Below, one piece after another: positions 32,677 to 43,603 of a stretch of DNA of 46,690 nt; within the stretch, counting starts at the first letter, position 1; each line of letters begins with the position of its first letter. Source of the DNA: Oscillospiraceae bacterium (GTDB lineage Bacteria > Bacillota_A > Clostridia > Oscillospirales > Oscillospiraceae). The stretch is from positions 1-46,690 of the forward strand of contig SVLA01000002.1 in the NCBI GenBank assembly GCA_015068175.1, written 5' to 3'. Under the pieces are notes generated by a model. That model was not told the origin of the DNA. It saw only the letters and a program-made list of their open reading frames with translations, and did not search any database. The translations under genes and the position numbers were made by a program.

Positions 32677-33257
32677 GTAGGGGAGGGTCTTGACCCTCCC
32701 TAAAACATTTATTATTCGCCTTGTATGATAAACGGATCCACATAAAAACAATCTTTATCCCAACACTGTGGATTTCCATCAATGTAGTTCCAGATCCGCT
32801 CATAATCCTCCTGACATCGTATTACATGGTCATGAAATGACCGTTGCCATATACGCATGCCAGGGTGATTTTTCCTAATCTCCCTGGAAACACCGGATTT
32901 ATACTGCGCTATGATTTGTTCTGCGTTGTTTCCTCCCCCGCTGGTTAACTGCAATATCAAATGGATATGGTTTGGCATGATCACATACTTATCCAATCGT
33001 ACATTACTGTAGTGTAAATCCAGTTGTTCCATATGTACCTTTGCAATTTCACCTTTCGGATTCAATTTTTCGGGAGACCCAAAAATGCATCTTCTGTTGT
33101 AGGTACAAATTGTAATAAAGTAAAAGTTCTCCCCGGAATAATCATAATTGGGAATTCGTGGAGATTTTCTACTGTAAAACAACAATATCATCCCCCGAAA
33201 AAAAACTTTTTTCTTCGATCATCGTGACGCTTAGGGAGGGTCAAGACCCTCCCCTAC
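32677..33257 (-). mobile_element. RAYT transposase flanked by inverted REP elements
   Basis: Left end 32677-32700 and right end 33234-33257 are exact inverted copies of a palindrome with GTAG at its outer foot and a GGGAGGGTC/GACCCTCCC stem. The only gene between them encodes a Y1 transposase of the RAYT class. This is the classic REP-RAYT-REP layout. It lies between rnhA and remB, otherwise adjacent genes of the origin cluster. Confidence 0.85.
32712..33191 (-). CDS. REP-associated tyrosine transposase (RAYT, IS200/IS605-like Y1 family)
   Basis: 159-residue HUH single-strand endonuclease. It begins with RIPNYDYSGENFYFITICTYNRR, has the metal-binding HIH at 75-77 in MPNHIHLIL, then IWQRSFHDHVIR and IWNYIDGNP with the probable nucleophile Tyr136, equivalent to Tyr115 of E. 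coli TnpA-REP. All key residues are present, so it may be active. The start is uncertain: ATG 33191 abuts a GGGGG run, and TTG codons three and four positions later would be better spaced. Base composition is visibly AT-richer than the neighbouring genes, suggesting acquisition by transfer. Confidence 0.9.
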   Translation of the reverse strand: MILLFYSRKSPRIPNYDYSGENFYFITICTYNRRCIFGSPEKLNPKGEIAKVHMEQLDLHYSNVRLDKYVIMPNHIHLILQLTSGGGNNAEQIIAQYKSGVSREIRKNHPGMRIWQRSFHDHVIRCQEDYERIWNYIDGNPQCWDKDCFYVDPFIIQGE

Positions 33258-33686
33258 GGTGTTTCTGTGATTCTGCAACGGCCATTTCGTCGCAGCGGTT
33301 GTTTTTGAGATTCTCCGCGTGGCCTTTGACCCAATGGTAGTGCATTTCATGCTGCATGGTCAGATCCAGCAGCACTTCCCACAGATCCGGGTTCAGGGCC
33401 GGCTTTTTATCGGATTTGATCCAGCCTTTTTTCCGCCAACCCCAGGCCCAGCCTTTTTCCAGGGCATCGATGACATACTTGCTGTCGGAATACAGCTCCA
33501 CGATGCAGGGCTCCTTCAGGGCCTGAAGGCCCCGGATTACGGCGGTGAGCTCCATCCGGTTATTGGTGGTGCTTTCTTCGCCGCCGGAAAGCTCCTTTTC
33601 GCGGCCGTTATACTCCAGGATGGCACCCCAGCCGCCGGGGCCGGGGTTGCCGGAGCAAGCGCCGTCGGTATACAGCGTTACGGTTT

Positions 33687-33690
<4 letters not shown>
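33241..33690 (-). CDS. rnhA: Ribonuclease HI
   Basis: 149-residue endonuclease that removes RNA from RNA:DNA hybrids. Conserved acidic residues are Asp9 ([15 protein letters not shown]), Glu at about 47 (NNRMELTAV), Asp at about 69 (YSDSKYV) and the late Asp in RCDEMA; His in [15 protein letters not shown] is present. ATG 33690 overlaps the gyrA stop by four bases (ATGA), so it is coupled to gyrA. The last residues (RRGGS) and the TGA stop are read from the inserted REP element at 33234-33257, meaning the native C-terminus was replaced. Confidence 0.95.
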
Positions 33691-36188
<2,498 letters not shown>

Positions 36189-36220
36189 AAAGCACCTCCA
36201 AAAGTTGTATGCGGCGTAAC

Positions 36221-36750
36221 CTTGCCCCCCGCATTTATGAGGGGGGTGGCCCGCAGGGCCGGGGGGAGTATTAAATTCTCCCCTTCACCTCTTCATCAAT
36301 CACGGTGCAAATACCGTAAAAATTTTGGTCAATATCTGTATTGCAGAAGCGAAGCACTTTCAATCCATACTGATTCAAGATGTTCGTTCTGCTTTGATCA
36401 TAGTTTTCTGTCTTTTCATTGTAGTGTCCACCGCCGTCCAGCTCAATCACTAATTTTGCACGAAAACAATAGAAATCTACAATGAATTGGTCGATACATT
36501 TTTGCCTTTGAAATCGTATAGGGTAATCTTTTAAGAATAAATACCAAAGTTTTCTTTCCCAAGGGGTCATCTCTTTACGAAGACGGCGGGCATATTGCTC
36601 GTTGGTTTTGTTGTGTTTCATATACTCCCCCCGACCTCGCTTACACTCGGCCACCCCCCTCATAAATGCGGGGGGCAAGACTACTCCCCCCGACCTCGCT
36701 TACGCTCGGCCACCCCCCTCATAAATGCGGGGGGCAAGACTACTCCCCCC
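36221..36750 (-). mobile_element. DUF559 gene bracketed by inverted two-hairpin repeats
   Basis: Left repeat 36221-36270 (starts CTTGCCCCCCGCATTTATGA, ends GGGGGGAGTA) is inverted relative to the right repeat 36623-36681, which is itself tandemly repeated at 36682-36740 (59-base period) with a partial third TACTCCCCCC at 36741-36750. The single gene between them fills the space: its stop codon touches the left repeat and its start lies two bases from the right one. The unit sits between gyrB and gyrA. That it is mobile is an inference from this architecture. Confidence 0.65.
36271..36621 (-). CDS. DUF559 (Vsr/PD-(D/E)XK-like) endonuclease-domain protein
   Basis: 116-residue single-domain protein of the DUF559 family, related in fold to very-short-patch-repair and PD-(D/E)XK nucleases. 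It shows [16 protein letters not shown] with Glu22, FRQKC-type strand [17 protein letters not shown] with Asp49, [10 protein letters not shown] with Glu60 and His66, an Arg78 after it, and VLRFCNTDI. All expected acidic positions are present. ATG 36621 uses a G-rich ribosome site (GGGGGGAG) that belongs to the flanking repeat. AT content is higher than in gyrA and gyrB, suggesting an insertion. Its natural substrate is unknown. Confidence 0.8.
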   Translation of the reverse strand: MKHNKTNEQYARRLRKEMTPWERKLWYLFLKDYPIRFQRQKCIDQFIVDFYCFRAKLVIELDGGGHYNEKTENYDQSRTNILNQYGLKVLRFCNTDIDQNFYGICTVIDEEVKGRI

Positions 36751-36774
36751 TTGGGAAGGGTTGCATTTATGCGC

Positions 36775-38703
36775 TTAAATATCAATATTAATTGCGTATT
36801 TTGCGTTACGCTCGATCCATTCCTTCCGGGGTTCCACCTGCTCGCCCATGAGGATTGTGAATATCTCATCGGCCCGGCGGGCGTCCTCCAGGGTGATCCG
36901 GCGCAGAGTCCGGCGTTCGGGATCCATGGTGGTCTCCCACAGCTCTTCCTTGTTCATCTCGCCAAGGCCCTTGTAGCGCTGGATGTCGATCTTGACGTTG
37001 CTCTCGCCACGCATTTCGGCGGAGATCTTATCCCGCTCCTCGTCGGAGTAGGCCACCCGGGTCTGCTTGCCGCGGCTCAGCTTGTACAGCGGCGGCACGG
37101 CGGAATAGACGAAGCCATGCTCGATCAGGGGCCGCATATAGCGGAAGAAGAAGGTCAGCAGCAGGGTACGGATATGGGCGCCGTCCACGTCCGCATCGGA
37201 CATGATGATGATCTTGTGGTAGCGCAGTTTTTCCATGACGAAATCCTCGCCGATGCCGCTGCCCAGAGCAGAGATCAGGGGGGAGAGCTTGTCATTGCCG
37301 TAGACCTTGTCCATCCGGGCCTTTTCCACGTTCAGCATCTTACCCCACATGGGCAGGATGGCCTGGAACCGGGAGTCACGGCCCTGGTTGGCGGAGCCGG
37401 CAGCGGAGTCACCCTCCACGATGTAAATCTCGCACAGGGCGGGATCCCGTTCGTTGCAGTCCTTCAGCTTGTCGGGCATGCCGCCGGATTCCAATCCGGT
37501 CTTGCGGCGGGCCTTGTCCCGGGCCTGGCGGGCCGCTTCCCGGACCCGGTTGGCTTCCATAGCCTTCTCCAGGATGATCCTGGCCACCTGGGGATGCTCT
37601 TCAAAGTAGGTGGTGAGCTGTTCGCCCACGATCTGCTGGACCAGGGTGCTGATATAGGCGTTGCCCAATTTGGCCTTGGTCTGGCCCTCGAACTGGGCAT
37701 CCGTCAGCTTCACGGAGATGATGGCGGTGATGCCTTCCCGGCAATCCTCGCCGGAGACCTTGTCATCGCCCTTGATGATGCCCTTTTTGGTGCCGTAGGC
37801 GTTCAGTACACGGGTCAGGGCCGTCTTGAAGCCGGTCTCGTGCATGCCGCCCTCGGGGGTGCGGACGTCGTTGGCGAAGGACAGCAGGAATTCATTGTAG
37901 CCGTCGTTGTACTGCAGAGCGATCTCGGCGCTGGCGTCGCCCTTGCTGCCGCTGATGTAGATCACATCGCTGTGCAACGGGGTCTTGTTCTTGTTGCACC
38001 AGGTGACGAACTCCCGGATACCGCCTTCGTAGCACATGGTCTCGGTGATCTGCTTTTCATCGTCCCGGTCGTCGGTGATGGTGATGGAAAGGCCGGCGTT
38101 CAGGAAGGCCTCCTCCCGCATGCGCTCGTGGAGGATGTTGTAATCGTAGACCACGGTGTCGAACATTTCGGGGTCCGGCTGGAAGGTGACTTCCGTGCCG
38201 GTCTTGTCGGTCTTGCCCACGATGGTCATTTCCTGGGTGATGGCGCCCCGGGCGAACTTCATCTCGTGGATCAGGCCGTTCTTGTAGACCCGGACCCGGA
38301 GCCATTCGGACAAGGCATTCACCACCGACGCGCCCACGCCATGGAGGCCGCCGGAGACCTTATAGCCGCCGCCGCCGAACTTACCGCCGGCGTGGAGCAC
38401 CGTAAAGACCACTTCCATGGCCGGCCGGCCCGTCTGAGGCTGGATGTCCACGGGGATACCGCGGCCGTCATCGGTGACGGTGATGGAGTTGCCGGGGTTG
38501 ATGGTCACGGTGATGTGCTTGCAGTAGCCGGCCAGAGCTTCGTCGATGGAATTGTCCACGATCTCGTACACCAGGTGGTGCAGGCCGCTGGCGGAGGTGG
38601 AGCCGATATACATACCGGGGCGCTTGCGCACCGCCTCCAGGCCCTCCAGGACCTGGATCTGGGATCCGCCGTATTCTTGTGTTACTTTCGTTTCGTCAGA
38701 CAT
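36775..38703 (-). CDS. gyrB: DNA gyrase subunit B
   Basis: 642-residue ATPase subunit. It shows the GHKL N-terminus (GLEAVRKRPGMYIGSTS, EIVDNSIDEALAGYC, TDDGRGIPVD, GLHGVGASVVNALS), the transducer, and the TOPRIM core (YIVEGDSAAGSANQGRD and MSDADVDGAHIRTLLLTFFFR), ending NAKYAINIDI. Length is that of the short Gram-positive form. ATG 38703 follows GGAGG; a TTG four codons upstream is possible but overlaps that site. Transcribed with recF upstream and gyrA downstream. Confidence 0.97.
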   Translation of the reverse strand: MSDETKVTQEYGGSQIQVLEGLEAVRKRPGMYIGSTSASGLHHLVYEIVDNSIDEALAGYCKHITVTINPGNSITVTDDGRGIPVDIQPQTGRPAMEVVFTVLHAGGKFGGGGYKVSGGLHGVGASVVNALSEWLRVRVYKNGLIHEMKFARGAITQEMTIVGKTDKTGTEVTFQPDPEMFDTVVYDYNILHERMREEAFLNAGLSITITDDRDDEKQITETMCYEGGIREFVTWCNKNKTPLHSDVIYISGSKGDASAEIALQYNDGYNEFLLSFANDVRTPEGGMHETGFKTALTRVLNAYGTKKGIIKGDDKVSGEDCREGITAIISVKLTDAQFEGQTKAKLGNAYISTLVQQIVGEQLTTYFEEHPQVARIILEKAMEANRVREAARQARDKARRKTGLESGGMPDKLKDCNERDPALCEIYIVEGDSAAGSANQGRDSRFQAILPMWGKMLNVEKARMDKVYGNDKLSPLISALGSGIGEDFVMEKLRYHKIIIMSDADVDGAHIRTLLLTFFFRYMRPLIEHGFVYSAVPPLYKLSRGKQTRVAYSDEERDKISAEMRGESNVKIDIQRYKGLGEMNKEELWETTMDPERRTLRRITLEDARRADEIFTILMGEQVEPRKEWIERNAKYAINIDI

Positions 38704-38706
38704 AAT

Positions 38707-38824
38707 ATCCTCCAATGGACAGTTGACAATTGACAGTTTACAATGAAGGTGTCCGCTTTGCGGACGATTAAATCATTCCCGAAGGGAATACCTTAACTGT
38801 CCACTGTCCATTGTCAATTTTCAA
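38707..38824. repeat. AT-rich inverted element between recF and gyrB
   Basis: Left arm around ATGGACAGTTGACAATTGACAG (in parts) and right arm CTGTCCACTGTCCATTGTCA with TTTTCAAC are rough inverted copies. Inside lie two small hairpins, GTCCGCTTTGCGGAC and ATTCCCGAAGGGAAT. It looks like a miniature inserted element and fills the whole gap. Confidence 0.6.
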
Positions 38825-39925
38825 CTAAATAGCTGTTCCTCTAAATATTTCAATAGTCTTCCCCAATTTGGTAAACCGGCCGGGTTCGCAGCAGGTGATG
38901 AACACCTGGCCGCTGACGATCTGGTTCAGCACAAAATCCTGCCGGCCGGGGTCCAGCTCGGAAAGGACGTCGTCCAGCAGCAGCACCGGCTCTTCCCCGA
39001 ACTCCCGGCCCATCAGTTCCCGCTGGGCCAGCTTCAGGGAAATGGCCGCTGTCCGGGTCTGGCCCTGGGAGCCGTAGGCTTTCAGGTCAATATCGGAGAG
39101 AGTCACGGTAAAATCGTCCTTGTGGGGGCCGGTGAGGCATTGGGCCGACTCCAATTCCGCCCGGTAATGGCGCTGGAGATGGTCCTGCAATTGCGCCGCC
39201 AGGGTGGCCACCGGGGCGAAGGGGTCCGTCACCGTGGAGACCGTCCTGTAATCCAGGACGAATTCCTCGGTGCCGCCGGAAAACAGCGCGTGATAGCTCC
39301 CCGCCGCCCGGCTCATGGACTCGTAAAAACGGGCCCGGTAGGAGATCAGCAGGGCACCCACCTGGCACAGCCGGGTATTGTACTCCGGCAGGATCTCCAG
39401 GAGGGCCGGATTCTCAAAATGATCCTTCAGGATCCGGGATTTTTGCTCCAGAATGCGGTTGTATTCCCCCAGGGCCGCGTCGTAATTGGGCCGCAGTTGG
39501 CATAACGCATGATCACCGAACCGCCGCCGCTGGCTGGCGCCCAGCTTCAGGATCATCAGATCCTCCGGGCAGAACAGCACCGTTGGCAGAACGCCGGCGA
39601 TGTCCGCGGCGGATTTTTTCTTGCCGCCGTTGCGCCAAAGCTGACGGGGCCGGCCCCGGTCGAAGAGGACCCAGCGCAGGGTCTGGACCCGCTCCTGGGA
39701 GAACACGTCCCCCTCCAGGTCCGCAAATTCCGCCCCGAAGCGGATCATTTCCCCGGTTTTCTGGGCCCGGAAGCTCTTTCCGCTGCCCAAATAGCTGATG
39801 GCTTCCAGCAGATTGGTCTTTCCCTGGGCGTTGTCCCCCACGATGAGGTTCACGCCGGGGTCAAATTCCAGCCGCAGGTCCTCATAGTTGCGGAAGTCCC
39901 GCAGCCGCAGTTCAAGGATGTTCAT
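38825..39925 (-). CDS. recF: DNA replication and repair protein RecF
   Basis: 366-residue SMC-like ATPase that loads RecA at gaps. Walker A is GDNAQGKTN (30-38), and the C-terminal signature and Walker B are LLLDDVLSELDPGRQDFVL. RNYEDLRLEFDPGVNLIVG starts the N-terminal domain. ATG 39925 lies inside the S4-protein gene (14-base overlap), giving translational coupling in the conserved dnaN-S4-recF-gyrB order. Confidence 0.96.
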   Translation of the reverse strand: MNILELRLRDFRNYEDLRLEFDPGVNLIVGDNAQGKTNLLEAISYLGSGKSFRAQKTGEMIRFGAEFADLEGDVFSQERVQTLRWVLFDRGRPRQLWRNGGKKKSAADIAGVLPTVLFCPEDLMILKLGASQRRRFGDHALCQLRPNYDAALGEYNRILEQKSRILKDHFENPALLEILPEYNTRLCQVGALLISYRARFYESMSRAAGSYHALFSGGTEEFVLDYRTVSTVTDPFAPVATLAAQLQDHLQRHYRAELESAQCLTGPHKDDFTVTLSDIDLKAYGSQGQTRTAAISLKLAQRELMGREFGEEPVLLLDDVLSELDPGRQDFVLNQIVSGQVFITCCEPGRFTKLGKTIEIFRGTAI

Positions 39926-40163
39926 GGATGCAGATCAGGTACTCGTCGCCGTCGAAGCCGAACCGGTCGCCGGGATACAGCTTCTTGCCCCGCATGGTGC
40001 AGACTTCGCCGTTGACGGTAACGTTGCCTTCCTGGATCTCGGTCTTGGCCAGACCGCCGGAGGGGACGGCGTTGGCAAATTTCATGGCATCCTGGAGCTT
40101 GATGAACTCCGTGGAGATCACCACCGGGATGGCGCTGCTCTTTTTTCTTACAGATACTTTCAT
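39912..40163 (-). CDS. S4-domain RNA-binding protein (YaaA/RlbA-like)
   Basis: 83-residue protein with an S4-type RNA-binding fold: FIKLQDAMKFANAVPSGGLAKTEIQEGNVTVNGEVCTMRGKKLYPGD is the expected alpha-L motif (seen from about 20 to 67). It corresponds to the small gene between dnaN and recF in Firmicutes (yaaA in Bacillus), implicated in ribosome biology. It overlaps recF by 14 bases. A REP pair separates it from dnaN. Family assignment is by motif and position. Confidence 0.88.
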   Translation of the reverse strand: MKVSVRKKSSAIPVVISTEFIKLQDAMKFANAVPSGGLAKTEIQEGNVTVNGEVCTMRGKKLYPGDRFGFDGDEYLICIHEHP

Positions 40164-40177
40164 TTCTATGCTCCTTC

Positions 40178-40296
40178 GTAGGGGAGGGTCTTGACCCTCC
40201 CCTAACGTTGCGTTTTATTGAGCCGTAAAACATATTTTTAAAACAACTTACAACTCAGACATCTTGGGTTTAGGGAGGGTCAAGACCCTCCCCTAC
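40178..40296. repeat. Inverted REP pair (BIME-like) between dnaN and the S4 gene
   Basis: 40178-40202 and 40273-40296 are inverted copies of the same palindrome that flanks the RAYT gene, each with an outer GTAG and a GGGAGGGTC/GACCCTCCC stem. About 70 AT-rich bases lie between them with no gene, so it resembles a nonautonomous REP pair. Confidence 0.85.
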
Positions 40297-40314
40297 GGAA
40301 CAATCTTTAACTAT

Positions 40315-41424
40315 TTAATTATTCTTGATCCGGACGGGCAGGACCATGTAGGAGAAGTCATACTTGTCCTCCACGGGAGTCAGGACGATGGGGCTCAGGC
40401 CGTTGGTCAGCTCCAGGCAGACTTCCTCGCTGGGGATCACCCGCAGGGCATCGGCCAGGTAACGGACATTGAAGCCGATCTCCAGCTCCTTGCCGTCGCC
40501 GGCCATGGCGCAGCGGTCCTCGGCGGCGCCGATGGTGGTATTGGTCCGCAGCTGCAGGACCTGGTCACCGAATACGCAGCGCACGGGGCTCTTGTACTTT
40601 TCGGAAACCACCAGGCCCACGCGCTCGATGGAGCTGGCCAGGTCGGAAACATGGGCCACCAGCTTCACGGGGCAGTTGGTGGGCACTACCCGGCGCCAAT
40701 CCAGGAAATCGCCTTCCAGCAGGCGGCAGACCAGGGTGGCGTTGCCGATGGTGAACAGAATGTGCTTGGGGCCCAGGGTGAAGGCCGCATCCTCTTCGGA
40801 ATCGGTGAGGATCTTTTCCACTTCCTTCAAGCCGGCGGCGGGCACCACGAAGCTCATGGTGCGGCCGGTGGGCTCTTCGGTGTGCCAGGTCCGGCGGGCC
40901 AGACGGAAGCCGTCCACGGCGATGGCGGAGATCTTGTCGTCCTCCACCTCAAACTTCACGCCGGTGTGGATGGGCCGGCCCTGATTCTCGGAAACGGCGA
41001 AAATGGTGCCGCCGATCAGCTCCTTCAGCTTGGCCTGGGGCAGACGGACCGCCCGGCCGGCATTGACATCCGGCAGCTCGGGGTAATCCTCGGCGCTCTC
41101 GGCGGAGATGGTAAAGGATGCGTAACCTGCCCGGATGGACACCTTATAGTTCTCGTCCACCAAAACGGTAACGGGACCTTCCGGCAGACGGCGGATAATA
41201 TCGCCGAACAGCTTGGCCGGCAGGATGCAGGAGCCGGCGTCGGAAACTTCCGCGTCGATCTGGTAAGAGATGGCGGTCTCCATGTTATAGCCCGTCAGGT
41301 TCAGGCCCATGCCTGCCCGGCACAGAATACCCTCCAGTACGGACAGACTGCTTTTCTGGGCCACGGTGCGGCCGGCAATATTCAGGCCCTGGACCAGCAT
41401 ACTTTTTTCACAGGTAAAACGCAT
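40315..41424 (-). CDS. dnaN: DNA polymerase III beta sliding clamp
   Basis: 369-residue clamp subunit made of three repeated domains. It begins MRFTCEKSMLVQGLNIAGRTV and includes NCPVKLVAHVSDLASSIERV and the family C-terminus SPIVLTPVEDKYDFSYMVLPVRI. Length fits (about 365-380). ATG 41424 follows AAAGGGAA. It lies just after oriC and dnaA in transcription order. Confidence 0.97.
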   Translation of the reverse strand: MRFTCEKSMLVQGLNIAGRTVAQKSSLSVLEGILCRAGMGLNLTGYNMETAISYQIDAEVSDAGSCILPAKLFGDIIRRLPEGPVTVLVDENYKVSIRAGYASFTISAESAEDYPELPDVNAGRAVRLPQAKLKELIGGTIFAVSENQGRPIHTGVKFEVEDDKISAIAVDGFRLARRTWHTEEPTGRTMSFVVPAAGLKEVEKILTDSEEDAAFTLGPKHILFTIGNATLVCRLLEGDFLDWRRVVPTNCPVKLVAHVSDLASSIERVGLVVSEKYKSPVRCVFGDQVLQLRTNTTIGAAEDRCAMAGDGKELEIGFNVRYLADALRVIPSEEVCLELTNGLSPIVLTPVEDKYDFSYMVLPVRIKNN

Positions 41425-41439
41425 AGCAAATTCCCTTTC

Positions 41440-41667
41440 TGTAAAAATAATAATAGATATATAAATTATCAGAAATTAAGGCAGCAGTTGTAGCAGTAGT
41501 GCAAATTTATGTGGATAAACGGGATTTTTCTTAGAGACTCTAGGCGTTTTTATCCACAACCTCCTTGCACAGATTGTTCTGTTTTCCACAGCGGTTTGTG
41601 GATGCGCGGCAGGGGGCAGCTTATCCACAGAAAAGAATTCCACACTCCACAGGGTACTGTGGATAAA
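41440..41667. other. Chromosome replication origin (oriC)
   Basis: In the dnaA-dnaN gap, four perfect DnaA boxes occur: TGTGGATAA at 41510-41518 and 41658-41666, TTATCCACA at 41550-41558 and 41621-41629. TTTTCCACA at 41582-41590 also fits the consensus, and 41597-41605 is a 7/9 match. Towards dnaN lies an AT-rich stretch (41440-41478), the likely unwinding element. Between it and box 41510 the minus strand reads CTACTGCTACAACTGCTG (41499-41482), resembling the DnaA-trio of the Bacillus origin. Confidence 0.9.
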
Positions 41668-41679
41668 AGCGGACAGTGA

Positions 41680-42993
41680 TCAAAGGCAGGAGTTGATATT
41701 GGCGGTGATGTCCCGGATATTGTTCTGCAGGGTCTCGTTGCCGTTTTTCAGCTCCGTTTCCACCTTCTTGATGGCGTACATGACGGTGGTGTGGTCCCGG
41801 CCGAATTCCTTGCCGATGTCCGGCAGGCTCAGGTTGGTGAGCTGGCGGACCAGGTACATGGCCACCTGCCGGGGTTCGGACACGCCTTTGCTCTTCTGGC
41901 TGCCCCGCAGCACCGTCTCTTCGATGGAGTAGAACTTGCAGACCTGGCTGATGACCAGGCTGGGGGTGGGCAGGGCGTTGCCCTCCACTTTGAACATATC
42001 GTTGACGGCCCGGGTGATGTGGGCCAGGTCCAGGGGCATGTTGTTCAGGTCCCGGTAGGCCATGATCTTCTTTACGGTGCCTTCAATCTGCCGCACGTTT
42101 TTGCTGATGTTGGTGGCGATGAAGTGGCACACATCCTCCGGCAGTTCCAGACCGAGCTGCTGGGCCTTGCTCTTGATGATGGCCATGCGGGTCTCGTAAT
42201 CCGGGGGATTGATGTCCACGATCAGGCCCCACATAAACCGGCTCCGGAGCCGTTCCTCCAGGGTCAGCATATCATCCGGCTTCCGGTCGGAGGTCAGCAC
42301 GATCTGCTTATGCTCCTCATAGAGCTTGTTGAAGGTATGGAAAAATTCTTCCTGGGTGGATTCCTTGCCGGCGATGAACTGGATATCGTCCACCAGGAAC
42401 AGATCCGCTTCCCGGTATTTGCTGCGGAATTCGATGTTTTTGCCGGTCTTGATGGCCTGGATCAGCTCAATGGTGAACTGATCGCCCTTGATGTAGACGA
42501 TGTTGGCGTTGGGGTTCTTCTGGCGGATGCCGTTGGCGATGGCGTACAGCAGGTGGGTCTTACCCACGCCGGGAGGGCCGTAGATGAACAGGGGGTTGTA
42601 CGCGTCACCTGGAAGATTGGCAACGGCGACGGCGGCGCCATGGGCCATGCGGTTGCTGCCGCCCACAACGAAATTATCGAAGGTGAACTGGGGATTGTAG
42701 GACAGCAGGTTGCTGCCGTTTTCCCGGGTCTTCCGGGCCTCCAGTTCCTCGTCACCCAGCACCACCAGTTTGACGTTGTAGTCGAAAAGCTCCTTCAGCG
42801 CCTCCAGAATGTAGGTGGCGCAGCGGGTGCGGATGATCTCCCGACGGAATTCCGAGGGGGAATAGAGGGTCAACTGCTCGGGGGTCAGCTCGATGACCTC
42901 CGCATCGTCAAACCATGCGGAGATGGTCACGGCACCCAGCCGCTCTTCCATGTGACCCAGTACCTTTGCCCAAACATAGGCCGATGAGAACAT
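41680..42993 (-). CDS. dnaA: Chromosomal replication initiator DnaA
   Basis: 437-residue AAA+ initiator. The N-terminal domain (1-80), a very short domain II (about 81-98), and the AAA+ core follow, with Walker A GPPGVGKT (139-146) and Walker B LFLVDDIQF. The C-terminal DnaA-box-binding signature is EFGRDHTTVMYAIKKVE. ATG 42993 follows AAAGGAG. The oriC box cluster begins directly after its stop codon. Upstream neighbours are repeats and the oad operon rather than the usual rpmH-rnpA side. Confidence 0.97.
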   Translation of the reverse strand: MFSSAYVWAKVLGHMEERLGAVTISAWFDDAEVIELTPEQLTLYSPSEFRREIIRTRCATYILEALKELFDYNVKLVVLGDEELEARKTRENGSNLLSYNPQFTFDNFVVGGSNRMAHGAAVAVANLPGDAYNPLFIYGPPGVGKTHLLYAIANGIRQKNPNANIVYIKGDQFTIELIQAIKTGKNIEFRSKYREADLFLVDDIQFIAGKESTQEEFFHTFNKLYEEHKQIVLTSDRKPDDMLTLEERLRSRFMWGLIVDINPPDYETRMAIIKSKAQQLGLELPEDVCHFIATNISKNVRQIEGTVKKIMAYRDLNNMPLDLAHITRAVNDMFKVEGNALPTPSLVISQVCKFYSIEETVLRGSQKSKGVSEPRQVAMYLVRQLTNLSLPDIGKEFGRDHTTVMYAIKKVETELKNGNETLQNNIRDITANINSCL

Positions 42994-43183
42994 AAAATTG
43001 CTCCTTTCGGTGATAGATCGGCAGTCTCTAACAGTTAAAACGCCCGGTCTGACGGATGAACATTGCCACTATCGGCCCCGTGATCTGTATCACGTTCCGC
43101 CCCGGCGATGATAAATATAGCGCCTACCCGGAAGTTCCGGATATTTCCTCCTTTTTGGAGAAGACAAAACTTCCTCACCCTAA

Positions 43184-43212
43184 ATTTTAGCATATTTCTA
43201 TGTAAAAAACAA
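43184..43212 (-). promoter_or_regulatory. dnaA promoter and leader
   Basis: On the minus strand TTGTTT (43212-43207) and extended -10 TGCTAAAAT ending at 43184, spacing 17. The leader of about 185 bases contains a GTGATCTGTATCAC hairpin (43080-43093). A TTTTTCACA DnaA-box match lies upstream at 43250-43258 and could mediate autoregulation. Confidence 0.55.
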
Positions 43213-43298
43213 GGCTTTTTTTGTCGTATACATTATAAAAAAGAAATAATTTTTCACAGAACGGCTTTGGCTGAAAACATCTCCTCCGCACCCGTTTC

Positions 43299-43603
43299 TG
43301 TCATCCCGAGCGAAGTCGAGGGATCTACGCATTTACCACTTGCTGTGCAGACATTCCCTGCGAAGATCCCTCCACGCGCTCCGCTTGGTCGGGATGACAA
43401 GCTGGTTTCTCCCCGTAAGGCCTGCCGCAAAAGGTGACCACACCATCCCCCAGCCCGTGTAGGGGCGATTCACGAATCGCCCGCCAACACCACCCCTGTT
43501 TCTGTCATCCCGAGCGAAGTCGAGGGATCTACGTATTTACCACTTGCTGTGCAGACATTCCCTGCGAAGATCCCTCCACGCGCTCCGCTTGGTCGGGATG
43601 ACA
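43299..43603. repeat. Two tandem family-A elements with a REP between
   Basis: 43299-43399 and 43503-43603 are nearly identical copies 204 bases apart, each starting TGTCATCCCGAGC and ending GGTCGGGATGACA. Between them a REP-like palindrome lies at 43459-43482 (GTAGGGGCGATTC, GAATCGCCC). The gap 42994-43903 also holds the dnaA promoter and the oadB tail duplication, and no other gene. Confidence 0.8.

Noticed and set aside
36623..36750. CRISPR-like tandem repeat near gyrB
   Set aside because: The 59-base copies abut without spacers and match dispersed intergenic repeats elsewhere in the window.
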